Of a DNA stretch of 64,000 nucleotides, positions 8,725 through 17,120 are shown one piece after another. Positions within the stretch are counted from its first letter, which is position 1. Each line of letters begins with the position of its first letter. The notes below the pieces were generated by a model. The model was not told where the DNA came from. It did not search any database and saw only the letters and a program-made list of their open reading frames with translations. Source of the stretch: Endozoicomonas sp. SCSIO W0465 (lineage in GTDB: Bacteria; Pseudomonadota; Gammaproteobacteria; Pseudomonadales; Endozoicomonadaceae); the NCBI RefSeq assembly GCF_023716865.1, contig NZ_CP092417.1, positions 6,618,501 to 6,682,500 of the forward strand, written 5' to 3'. The position numbers and the translations under genes were made by a program.

Positions 8725-9204
8725 TCAGACCCTCTCCATCAATTGAATCCCGGGAGCTGTTACAGAAAGATCTATTTCTATATTCGGGATTTCATATCCG
8801 GTTATCTTTTGATAGAACTTATTGCCGAGACCGATCCCTCCAAAACAGAAGGCGCCACTCAGCCATCCATCTGCTCCCCATACGATACCGTTCGCAATGG
8901 ATTCTACAAGACAAGGCTGAATATTTCTTTCTGCTATAGCCGTTGCTTTTCCGGCCATTAGTCTTTCAACAGCTCCGACAGCTACTTTGGATTTGGCAAA
9001 GACTTTACCTGTATATATGCTTTTAATGGTGCCATAAAAACATCCGGTAGCGCCAAAATAATAGATACCAGCAATGCCTCCGGGCAGACACATACCAAGA
9101 CTGTTTGCTTCAACTGTCCCAATGGTGGGGCAATTGACTTTGAGACTGGGGTCTGACCCAATGGCGGGACAAATGAGTTTGAAACTGTTATTAACATTAT
9201 CCAT
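8725..9204 (-). CDS. Hypothetical Gly/Ala/Cys-rich protein
   Basis: 159 residues with two Gly-rich hydrophobic stretches (GMCLPGGIAGIYYFGATGCF and WLSGAFCFGGIGLGN) that could be membrane hairpins. They are separated by an Ala/Lys-rich helix and followed by a short Ile-rich tail. It has several cysteines but no CxxC motif. No signal peptide is obvious because the N-terminus is polar. The gene is convergent with cytochrome b561 across the terminator. No family is recognised; a small effector or membrane-active protein is possible but unproven. Confidence 0.5.
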   Translation of the reverse strand: MDNVNNSFKLICPAIGSDPSLKVNCPTIGTVEANSLGMCLPGGIAGIYYFGATGCFYGTIKSIYTGKVFAKSKVAVGAVERLMAGKATAIAERNIQPCLVESIANGIVWGADGWLSGAFCFGGIGLGNKFYQKITGYEIPNIEIDLSVTAPGIQLMERV

Positions 9205-9410
9205 ATTTTACAAGTCTCCTTTATTCAATGATATTCGCTGACTTTACCCACATAACAACCTGAGGTGATCTTCCAGGCAGGCGATAGCTTGCTTTTGTAT
9301 ATAGATACTTTAATGCCAATAAAGTTCCCTTCCTTGGTATCCAGGGCTTAATAATGGCTATATCTGCATGACTGGTTGGAGAATAATATTGAAATCAAAC
9401 TGTCACCTGC

Positions 9411-10511
9411 TTAATTCCGGATTACTGACCGGTTGCACTTTTGCCATTGGGCACCGCGCCCTCTGCCTACCGGCTCCAGCAGACCTTCAGCGCGCATTTG
9501 CTGAACCACTTTTTTGACCAGCTCACGACTGACTGTCGGTATCTGCAGGCAAATATCAGCAATGGAAAAGGTATGACGGGTCTGTTCAATGGCCATCCGT
9601 ACCAGCTGCGATTTGGGTGCCCGACTCCCCTGCCACTGCAGCGTTTGAATTTTATCTTCCAGCTCATCGTAAGCACGAATCAGGGTGTTCAGGAAAAAAT
9701 CGATCCATGGCATCGGATTGTGCTGTCCTTCTTGCCAGCCTTTTACACTCAGCTGTAACGCTCTTTTATAGTCCTGCTCGTGCCGTAACAGCACCCGCTC
9801 AAGGCTAATCAGCTGAACGACCTGATAACCGTTAAGTGCCAGCATCATCGCCATCAGCAACCAGGCTATTCGGGCATTGCCGTCGCTGAAAGGGTGTATA
9901 CAGAGAAAATCCAATACAACCGCCGCTATCAGTAACAGAGGCTCATCTTGCTGCTGAAGCCCTTCATGATAATAGGCAACCAGCTTCTCCATCGCGCCGG
10001 CAATCGCCGTGGCTGGTATGGTTCGATATAAAACACCGATTCTCTGCCCTTTGCTGTCCCGCTCAACAATCTCTTTATTGGTAACCCGCCAGCGTCCTCC
10101 TTCGTGGGGCAGATGGGCATACAACATGGCATGCAGCTGGCGGATAAGGCTAACCGACAAGGTCATGTGTTCGCCTGGCTCAACCACCATCTCCAGGCCA
10201 TCCCGATAGCCGGCAACCTGCCTTTCAACCGGTGTGGCTGGACGGTATTCCTTGTGTACCAGCTTACGAACCAGCTCTCTGGAGGCGGCCTTTCGTGAAG
10301 CTATTTGTGCAGAATGTGCAGAAAAAAGGCCATCCAGCCGACTGCTGAATTCAACAGATTCCAGTACCGCAACCTGACGGAGCGTATCCAGAACTTCCGG
10401 CTGCTGACGGGCGGTCACCAGCTGCCGGCCTCTGAACTCGCCCAATTGCCTGAACAGACCCAACTGATAACTGCTGAAGGCATAACCGGATAAATGTTCT
10501 AATGTATACAT
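9411..10511 (-). CDS. Fic-domain protein (probable AMP-transferase, class II)
   Basis: 366 residues. The Fic core motif is HPFSDGNARIAW (about 206-217), close to the consensus HPFx(D/E)GNGR, with the catalytic His and the ATP-binding loop present but the second Gly replaced by Ala. Near residue 56 the segment SSRLDG matches the N-terminal inhibitory helix motif of class II Fic proteins with Asp in place of the usual Glu. The C-terminal ~80 residues look like a winged helix (FSIADICLQIPTVSRELVKKVVQQM). Such proteins adenylylate Tyr/Thr/Ser on target proteins and can be housekeeping regulators, toxins or secreted effectors. No secretion signal is visible, so a cytosolic role is equally likely. 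Confidence 0.85.
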   Translation of the reverse strand: MYTLEHLSGYAFSSYQLGLFRQLGEFRGRQLVTARQQPEVLDTLRQVAVLESVEFSSRLDGLFSAHSAQIASRKAASRELVRKLVHKEYRPATPVERQVAGYRDGLEMVVEPGEHMTLSVSLIRQLHAMLYAHLPHEGGRWRVTNKEIVERDSKGQRIGVLYRTIPATAIAGAMEKLVAYYHEGLQQQDEPLLLIAAVVLDFLCIHPFSDGNARIAWLLMAMMLALNGYQVVQLISLERVLLRHEQDYKRALQLSVKGWQEGQHNPMPWIDFFLNTLIRAYDELEDKIQTLQWQGSRAPKSQLVRMAIEQTRHTFSIADICLQIPTVSRELVKKVVQQMRAEGLLEPVGRGRGAQWQKCNRSVIRN

Positions 10512-10677
10512 GAGCCATTCAAAAGCCGTCTGACAGGCAATTAATCAATGTTGAAAAAATATTGAAAAAATAGTGTGGCACAGTTGAGCAGCCTTATTGA
10601 TGATTACAGATACTCAATTGAACTTTTCCGGAGAATAACATTCTATATATCATAAAATCCAAATACTGAATCCTGAT

Positions 10678-11349
10678 ATGCAATCTGTTAGTCCCCCGCT
10701 TTTTTACAGCTACGCCATTGCGGACTCATCGTCTGATCGTATCAACCAAGTCGATGATATAAGCTCCGAAGATATAAGTGCCGACGAACTGGCTGATAAT
10801 ATACGTGAAGGAAGGCTTGAGCAGTTAGAAAGATTGCTCTTGAGGGGTTATGACATCAACCACGCAGATGACGACACAGTACCGCCACTGATCACGGCTA
10901 TTTTCCACGGCTCAGTGGAAACGGTATTACTGTTGTTGAAACATGGAGCGGACACTGATGTCATAGTCACTAAAAACTCACAATCAATATGCTTTCACTT
11001 TTCTTATGCACTGAACCAGACTGACAACATAAGCAAGATTGTGCTGCTACTCAGCTACAGTAATGATGAAGTCAAACATGCAATCTGTGAGGCAATTGCT
11101 GATGAGGAGATAACCTTGCTGGTTGTTTATTATTTCTGGAAAAAACTTTGTCAGGACCATCCCGACGATGTCATCAGGCCAACCTCCATGGCCGAACTAA
11201 ACCAGCTGCTGCTCAAATTGCCTCTTTTGCAAATCACCGCGATGATTCGGCTGTTTGAGAACTACCAATGGTCAGTGGCCTGTCCTCCGGACAACCCTAT
11301 TCCCCACAAGCTAATAAAGGAATTCTTTAATTTTATCAATGGAGACTAA
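10678..11349 (+). CDS. Ankyrin-repeat protein
   Basis: 223 residues. About two ankyrin repeats lie in residues 35-110: one ends in LLLRGYDINHADDDTVPPLITAI and the next is SVETVLLLLKHGADTDV. The C-terminal half is helical and not clearly repeat-like. Ankyrin proteins mediate protein-protein contacts and are frequent in host-associated bacteria, often as secreted effectors; secretion here is unproven. The N-terminus is polar without a Sec signal. The gene is followed by an IS66 insertion 113 bp downstream. Confidence 0.8.
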   Translation: MQSVSPPLFYSYAIADSSSDRINQVDDISSEDISADELADNIREGRLEQLERLLLRGYDINHADDDTVPPLITAIFHGSVETVLLLLKHGADTDVIVTKNSQSICFHFSYALNQTDNISKIVLLLSYSNDEVKHAICEAIADEEITLLVVYYFWKKLCQDHPDDVIRPTSMAELNQLLLKLPLLQITAMIRLFENYQWSVACPPDNPIPHKLIKEFFNFINGD

Positions 11350-11551
11350 ACGAAAACAGGCAGCCTCCATGGAATGACAGCACCTCTACGAGTGTGGCTC
11401 ATAGACAGCCTTTTCATTGAATCAAGAGCAGGGAATCAAGCAACTCCCTGTGAAAAACTAATGTAACTGTTCAGCACCCCCACATAAATCTGGAATTTTC
11501 TGATTTTTATACCATCCTCTTAAGCACCATTTTTCCACAATATTCGCCAGC

Positions 11552-13066
11552 ATGATTCCAGAACTACCCGCAACTATGTCGGCTGAGATTCTCTTGAAAG
11601 AGAATGCAGAGCTGCGGATGAGAGTTGCCTGTCTGGAAGAGCGATGTCGAGAATTGGAAGAAAAGGTTGGCAAGAACAGTCAAAACAGCAGCAAGCCGCC
11701 ATCGTCTGATGGTTATCAAAAACCTTGTAAAAACAGTAATTCTCCAGATCATTCTGACGACCTTTCCGCAGATAAAGGTACCGATCCATCGGATGAAAAA
11801 CCCAATCCTAAAAGTCTGAGACAGTCTTCTGGTAATAAAGCCGGTGGAAAGAAAGGGCATCAGGGCACTTGTCTTAAACAGGTCGATATCCCTGACTATA
11901 TTGAGTACCTTCCGGTTAAAGAATGCAATAAATGTCAGGCGTCTCTTCTTGATAGTGAGCCGGTCAAATATATTGAACGACAGGTGTTTGAACCAGGGAG
12001 ACCGGGTGAATTTGAAGTAACGGCCCATAGAGCTGAAGTAAAAATCTGCACTTGTGGTTGTCGGAATCAGGCTGAATTCCCGGAAGGTGTTACCGCTGCC
12101 GCACAATATGGCTCAGCCACACAGGCTATGGCCGTCTATCTTAACCAATACCATTTCCTGCCTTTTAAGCGCGTGTCAGAGTATTTTAATACTCTCTATA
12201 AAATGAGTGTAAGTGCAGGCACTGTCGCCAATTTTGTGGCCAGAACCTATGAAAATCTGGCTTCTACTGAAGAGGTTATTCGTGACGCCTTGCGGGAATC
12301 GTCTGTTGCCGGAGCCGATGAAACGGGTATGCGGGCCGAGGGCTCTTTGCACTGGCTACACGTTATGCGGGATGAACAATGGACGCTCTACTACTTGTCT
12401 GAAAAGCGAGGTCGTGAGGCCATGGACACGATGGGCATACTGCTAACATTTGCAGGCGTTCTGGTTCATGATCATTGGAAATCCTATTTTGCATATGCGG
12501 CAACTCACGTACTTTGCAATGCCCATCACCTGAGGGAGCTTTTGGGTGTTGTTGATAGGGACAGCAATCAACTGGCGTTGCGATTGATGAAGCTACTGAG
12601 GCTTTCCTGGCATTACTGCAAGGGCTTTAAGACCATAGGTATGCTACAGATGCCAAGTGTTGTCTGTGAACGAATCGAGAAGATTTATGACCGGTTGCTT
12701 CAGCGGGCTCTAATGAAAGAAGTCGTCTATATGGAGAAGCAACGAGAGGAGCTTAAGCGCAAGAAAGTCAAGAATACTAAAGCTTACAATCTCTTCAAAC
12801 GACTCACTGAGTTCAAGGCTGAGACACTGCGCTTCATGTCAGATTTTACCATTCCCTTCGATAACAATGGCAGTGAGCGGGATGTTCGAATGGCCAAGTT
12901 AAAGCAGAAAATCTCAGGCTGCTTCAGGAGTGCAGACGGTGGTTCTATGTTTGCACGGATTCGCAGCTATTTGTCGTCTGCCAGAAAACAGGGAATGGAC
13001 ATATATCAATCACTTCATAGAGCTGTTCGGAATTACTGTAATATGCCTTTGCTCAGTGCTGAATAG
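11552..13066 (+). CDS. IS66-family transposase (TnpC type)
   Basis: 504 residues. The N-terminal coiled coil (LLKENAELRMRVACLEERCRELEEKV) is followed by the KNSQNSSKPPSSDG motif characteristic of IS66 transposases, a zinc-finger-like region (ECNKCQASLLD, CTCGC) and the DDE core with GADETGMR and VHDHWKSY. The C-terminal NNGSERDVRMAKLKQKISG carries the catalytic Glu. The same protein is encoded at 34229, 59048 (minus) and, truncated, 61794. Confidence 0.95.
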   Translation: MIPELPATMSAEILLKENAELRMRVACLEERCRELEEKVGKNSQNSSKPPSSDGYQKPCKNSNSPDHSDDLSADKGTDPSDEKPNPKSLRQSSGNKAGGKKGHQGTCLKQVDIPDYIEYLPVKECNKCQASLLDSEPVKYIERQVFEPGRPGEFEVTAHRAEVKICTCGCRNQAEFPEGVTAAAQYGSATQAMAVYLNQYHFLPFKRVSEYFNTLYKMSVSAGTVANFVARTYENLASTEEVIRDALRESSVAGADETGMRAEGSLHWLHVMRDEQWTLYYLSEKRGREAMDTMGILLTFAGVLVHDHWKSYFAYAATHVLCNAHHLRELLGVVDRDSNQLALRLMKLLRLSWHYCKGFKTIGMLQMPSVVCERIEKIYDRLLQRALMKEVVYMEKQREELKRKKVKNTKAYNLFKRLTEFKAETLRFMSDFTIPFDNNGSERDVRMAKLKQKISGCFRSADGGSMFARIRSYLSSARKQGMDIYQSLHRAVRNYCNMPLLSAE

Positions 13067-13371
13067 TTACAAGAATACTAAAGCTTACAATCTCTTCAAA
13101 CGACTCACTGAGTTCAAGGCTGAGACACTGCGCTTCATGTCAGATTTTACCATTCCCTTCGATAACAATGGCAGTGAGCGGGATGTTCGAATGGCCAAGT
13201 TAAAGCAGAAAATCTCAGGCTGCTTCAGGAGTGCAGACGGTGGTTCTATGTTTGCACGGATTCGCAGCTATTTGTCGTCTGCCAGAAAACAGGGAATGGA
13301 CATATATCAATCACTTCATAGAGCTGTTCGGAATTACTGTAATATGCCTTTGCTCAGTGCTGAATAGTTAC
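12770..13371 (+). repeat. 301-bp tandem duplication of an IS66 3' end
   Basis: Bases 12770-13070 are repeated as 13071-13371. The unit includes the C-terminal ~98 codons of the transposase and the right inverted repeat. It creates a second short open frame and two right ends. The target duplication lies outside both, so the duplication is internal to the inserted element. Confidence 0.95.
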
Positions 13372-13374
13372 AAA

Positions 13375-13815
13375 CTAATCATCAAAACGGCAAACTGCCA
13401 CACACATCAAGTTACAAACCATGGCGTCCGGGTCATTTCGACAGGATGATGCGCAAGGATTAAACTCCCCACCCAGTTCAGCACAGGTTTCTTCTGCCAT
13501 GAATTCACATTCCTGGTGTTCTTCCAACCAGCGACTTCCCTCGGAAGAGACGCAAGCCAGAACCCTCTCAGGTCCAGTTGCCGTGATCTGCGAGGGAATA
13601 GAGCGAGTCATGCGTACATTTTTCAGGATGCCAGCTTCGCTCAACTCCGATACCTGTTGCAAAACAGGGTCCGGTGTCATGGTTGTACCGGTAAACTGAC
13701 GGGTTACTTCGACTTCCAAGTTCTCGGCATTTACCTCCGGTGACTCCTGAGTTGAAGCACAACCAGCCAGTAAGACTGCCAGTGAAACCAGCACGCCAGA
13801 AATAACTTTTTTCAT
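13375..13815 (-). CDS. Small Cys-rich lipoprotein
   Basis: 146 residues. The N-terminal signal MKKVISGVLVSLAVLLAGC ends in a lipobox (LAGC), so the mature protein is lipid-anchored in the envelope. The +2 residue is Ala, which favours the outer membrane. The C-terminal half has nine cysteines (e.g. ACVSSEG, ECEFMAEETCAELGG, CASSCRND, CNLMCVAVC), suggesting disulfides. No family is recognised. The stop codon (13375-13377) lies in the target duplication of the IS66 insertion, so the product is unchanged but the downstream sequence was replaced. A MITE sits 28 bp upstream of the start and could affect expression. Confidence 0.8.
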   Translation of the reverse strand: MKKVISGVLVSLAVLLAGCASTQESPEVNAENLEVEVTRQFTGTTMTPDPVLQQVSELSEAGILKNVRMTRSIPSQITATGPERVLACVSSEGSRWLEEHQECEFMAEETCAELGGEFNPCASSCRNDPDAMVCNLMCVAVCRFDD

Positions 13816-13843
13816 TGAAGTCTCTCAATCCGATAAAAAATGT

Positions 13844-14002
13844 GGCTCTTTTCGGGTTACAGACTGCTCTGCAATGAAAATTGGCCAAAGGCCTTGATAT
13901 ACAATGCCTTCAGGAAACTGCTGGCTAAATATTGCCAAGCCCTGCCACAGGAGGATTCCAGCCTGATTTATGAAATCAGCAGTCTGCAATACGAAAAGAG
14001 CC
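13844..14002. mobile_element. MITE, copy 1 (~159 bp, possibly ISL3-mobilised)
   Basis: Terminal inverted repeats of about 23 bp, left GGCTCTTTTCGGGTTACAG and right ending in the complement of GGCTCTTTTCGTATTGCAG. An exact 8-bp target duplication (AAAAATGT) lies at 13836-13843 and 14003-14010. There is no transposase gene. The termini and 8-bp duplication resemble ISL3-family elements. A second copy lies at 16757-16916. Confidence 0.85.
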
Positions 14003-14013
14003 AAAAATGTTAT

Positions 14014-14778
14014 TTATTCACTGCTATAGGGCAATGTCCAGCCAAATCGGTCGAAAAGTTGATCCAACATCATATCGACCGGGGCATAAAAAGCGGCGGG
14101 CTTTCCCGTTACCGGATGATCCATTGCCATTTTGGCACAATGCAGCAGTAATCGATCAGCATCAAAGTGCTCTGCAAAATACCGATTATGGTTTCCCTTA
14201 CCGTGTTTTGCATCACCGATAACAGGATGGGAGATATGCTTCATATGCCGACGAATCTGGTGCTTACGACCGGTTCCGGGCTTAACCTCCACCAGCGAAT
14301 ATCGGCTGCTGGGGTATCGATCAATCGCTATTGGCAGCTCAACGGTTGCCAGTCGACGATACCCGGTTACCGCCTCTTGGGCCGGTTTATCCCGGCGCGC
14401 CTTGCGATCGGTAATTTTATCCAGTTTCTCCTTCAACGGGTGGTCGATCACTCCCGATTCAGGTACAAAACCGCGAACGATGGCAAGATAGGTTTTACTG
14501 ACCAGACCTTCCTGAAACTGCTCACTCGCCCGTTTGGCAACTTCAGGCGACAGGGCAAAAACCAGCACACCCGATGTTGGCTTGTCCAGCCTGTGGAGTG
14601 GAAATACATGCTGACCTATCTGATCCCTCAATAGCTGAATGGCAAAGCGGGTTTCACGACGATCAATCATGGAACGGTGAACCAGCAGGCCAGAGGGTTT
14701 ATTGATGGCCACCAGCCATGGATCCTGATAGATAATATCAAGGGGTTCCGCAGGCGCTTTGATCATGCCTTTGTCCAA
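14014..14778 (-). CDS. truC: tRNA pseudouridine(65) synthase
   Basis: 254 residues of the RluA/TruC pseudouridine synthase family. The catalytic Asp is in HRLDKPTSG (D65). Other family motifs are INKPSGLLVHRS, GTGRKHQIRRHMKHISHPVIGD and RLLLHCAKMAMDHP. The enzyme converts U65 to pseudouridine in some tRNAs. Start choices are ATG 14778 and ATG 14766 (MIKAPAEP). The stop codon lies within 15 bp of the MITE right end, so the MITE inserted just past the gene without harming it. Confidence 0.9.
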   Translation of the reverse strand: MDKGMIKAPAEPLDIIYQDPWLVAINKPSGLLVHRSMIDRRETRFAIQLLRDQIGQHVFPLHRLDKPTSGVLVFALSPEVAKRASEQFQEGLVSKTYLAIVRGFVPESGVIDHPLKEKLDKITDRKARRDKPAQEAVTGYRRLATVELPIAIDRYPSSRYSLVEVKPGTGRKHQIRRHMKHISHPVIGDAKHGKGNHNRYFAEHFDADRLLLHCAKMAMDHPVTGKPAAFYAPVDMMLDQLFDRFGWTLPYSSE

Positions 14779-15178
14779 TTATAAAAGAGTTCCCAAGAAT
14801 AAAGACTATCAATGATCAAATCTATTCAGGGTCTGTTGATTGTTTTCAAACAGACAGGTCCACTTAAGACAACATATAGTCAGATTACCTGATTTTTCTG
14901 GCAAAAACCCTGATTTTTATTTCTGAGTCATGTTTGCATACTGGGTAATGATCTGCAGGAGCCATGCAACTGTGCCCAATCAAAAAACCAGGACAGAGCA
15001 ATACCATGATAAGCCGATTCAGCTTGAAAAAAATGCAGTGAAATAGCGGGCTTATCTAAAAAGTATCGCTCTAAACGAAACATGTTCTTGTAACGTAGAC
15101 TTGCTTCCCCCCCCTGAAAGGGGTTTTGGCAGCAATTCTCCTTCAATATTCTCCATTCAGGTCATAGATGGTGCTGGA
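14779..15178. other. 400-bp intergenic stretch, no gene seen
   Basis: Between the divergent truC and nhaC-like genes. It is AT-rich without a convincing reading frame, RNA gene or repeat. It should contain both promoters. An in-frame TTG upstream of the antiporter start exists at 15101 but encodes proline- and serine-rich sequence unlike the family. Confidence 0.5.
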
Positions 15179-16610
15179 ATGCATGAAGCACAAAAATGTT
15201 TAAAAGATCTCAGCTTTAACCAAGCCTTTCTTACCTTTGCCAGTATTGTAGGTATTATTGGTGTTGGACTTTTTAAGTATTCAATCAACCTCCATTGTCT
15301 TATCCTGGGTTGTTTGATTGTATCGATCATAAGTACTCTACGCCTGGGATACAGTTATCTTGAAATTCGGGATGCGATGAATGATGGCATTCGTGAAGCG
15401 CTGGCGGCCATTTATATCTTTATTATGATTGGTGTGCTGATTGCTGCGTTTATCGAGAGCGGTACCCTGGGAACGCTTATTTACCTTGGCATTCAGTTTA
15501 TCGAACCCAGTACATTTTTACCTGCCGGGCTGATTTTGTGCAACCTGATGTCCGTGGTTATTGGGTCCAGTTGGGCAACAGCGGGAACAGTCGGCGTGAT
15601 TCTGATGGGCATTGGAACCTCAATAGGTTTTCCTGCCCCGCTGGTTGCCGGTATGGTCATCTCTGGAGCCTGCTTTGGTGACAAAATGTCGCCAGTGTCA
15701 GACACGACCAATCTGGCGGCTATGTCTGCCGGTACAACATTGTTTCGACATATGCAGAGCATGTGTTATACGACTATTCCTACCTATTTACTGGCATTGG
15801 CTATCTTCACATGGTTTGGCCTGGACTACAGCAATAGCATACTTCCAGATGAAGAATTGTCCTCATTGGCACTTGCGCTTGACCATTCATTCCATATCAG
15901 CTTGCTAACCATCCTTCCGATTCTGGTGATGGTCATTCTGAGTTTTATAAGGGTGCCAGCTGAAGTTTCAATGATGGCTGCATCAATGGTAGCAGTAGGC
16001 CTTGCGTTGACTGTCCAGAGTCGGCCAATTACCGATGTAATCAATAGCCTGTTCGGGGGCAGTAATATTCGCTCAGGTGTTGCTTCACTTGATGACCTGC
16101 TGGGTCGTGGAGGAATACTTTCCATGATGTGGACACTCTCCCTTTCATTGATGGCATTGGCCCTTGGCGGCGTGCTGAATAAGTTTGGTTTTTTGCGCAC
16201 ACTGATTGCCGGTATTCTCAAGCGCATAAGACGCAAGGCAACCCTGGTTATGTCAACGATCCTCTGTTGTATCTTTGGCAACGGCGCCATGGGTGAGGCC
16301 TACATGTCAATTATTCTGGGAGGACAATTGGGGCGTTTATGATAAGTTAGGATTGGATCGTTCGGTACTTAGCCGCTCTCTTGAGGAGGGGGCAACGTTA
16401 ACAGTTACACTGATTCCATGGACGACAGGTGGAGCCTTTATGGCAACCACGTTAGGTGTTTCTGCCCTGGATTATGCCCCAATGGCTTTACTGAACTGGT
16501 TGAACCCTCTCGTCGGAATCGGGTTTGCTTTTATTGGATTCGGGCTGAAATCTGCTGAACCTGAAAGGGTTGGAGAAAGAGAGTTGTCGGCACAGGCTGC
16601 AGCCTCCTAG
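15179..16610 (+). pseudogene. NhaC-type Na+/H+ antiporter, frameshifted
   Basis: A multi-spanning membrane protein of the NhaC family: GSSWATAGTVGVILMGIG and CFGDKMSPVSDTTNLAA are family hallmarks, with many hydrophobic segments throughout. The first frame runs from ATG 15179 and stops at about 16342 after IILGGQLGRL. The expected continuation (VYDKLGLDRSVLSRSLEEG, then LIPWTTGGAFM) is in another frame to 16610. One extra base near a GGGG at about 16330-16335 explains it. The first part alone lacks the last helices, so activity is doubtful. A sequencing error in the G run is the main alternative. Confidence 0.8.
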
Positions 16611-16756
16611 ACAAGTTAATGACATACCCGGTGGTTGAGAACTTGCCATTTGCCGGGTATGAAAAAAACAGTCTTCATTTTTTAACGATATACCTTAATT
16701 TTGACATAAATCATATTTTTACTTTGTTTACTTCGCTACTCTTCGATAAATCAGGA

Positions 16757-16916
16757 GGCTCTTATTGGATTACAGACTGTTCCCAGATTGAACCTGGCTG
16801 AAGCACTTATCATTAAAGGCTCTCAGAGCTTTGCTCGGCAATTTGCCCTCAAGCCTTACATTGCGTGGTCCACATCCAATTTTCACTGCAGAGCAGTTCG
16901 GAAATCAAATAGAGCC
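16757..16916. mobile_element. MITE, copy 2 (~160 bp)
   Basis: Same family as the element at 13844. It begins GGCTCTTATTGGATTACAG and ends with the complement of GGCTCTATTTGATTTCCG. The 8-bp target duplication AATCAGGA is exact at 16749-16756 and 16917-16924. Near the right end it shares CCAATTTTCA(C/T)TGCAGAGCAG with copy 1. It lies in the ~510-bp gap (16611-17120) between the antiporter and the oxidoreductase gene, where nothing else was recognised. Confidence 0.85.
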
Positions 16917-17120
16917 AATCAGGAATGGTGTTTTTGTATAAATAGCAATAATCTAGTTAAATTTTCTGATTGAAATCCAGGCAAACTGATTGCCAAAATA
17001 TTCAAGCTACCTTTTATTAGAAACTAATGCTCAGGCAGTTTTTTCAGGTTTTTTATAAACTCCCTTCGTTGAACATTGGTTTTTTGTTTTCTGGCTGTAC
17101 CTATATCCGGTTTTAATTTT

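Larger units (their letters stand above)
11463..13371 (+). mobile_element. IS66-family element, copy 1, with internal tandem duplication
   Basis: Starts GTAACTGTTCAGCAC and ends with the inverted repeat GTGCTGAATAGTTAC. A perfect 8-bp target duplication (AAACTAAT) flanks it at 11455-11462 and 13372-13379. The basic element is 1608 bp and carries a single transposase gene without tnpA/tnpB, like the ISBst12-type subgroup. This copy is longer because its last 301 bp are repeated in tandem inside the target duplication. It inserted over the stop codon of the downstream lipoprotein gene. Confidence 0.95.

Noticed and set aside
11564..12106. 180-codon antisense frame within IS66 (repeated in every copy)
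   Set aside because: It is a shadow of the transposase gene; it recurs only because the IS recurs.
12930..13367. Second IS66 transposase gene of 145 codons
   Set aside because: It is only the C-terminal end duplicated by the 301-bp tandem repeat, read partly in another frame at its start.
13840..14151. 103-codon open frame across the MITE
   Set aside because: It is made mostly of MITE sequence and the antisense end of truC; no family similarity or ribosome site.
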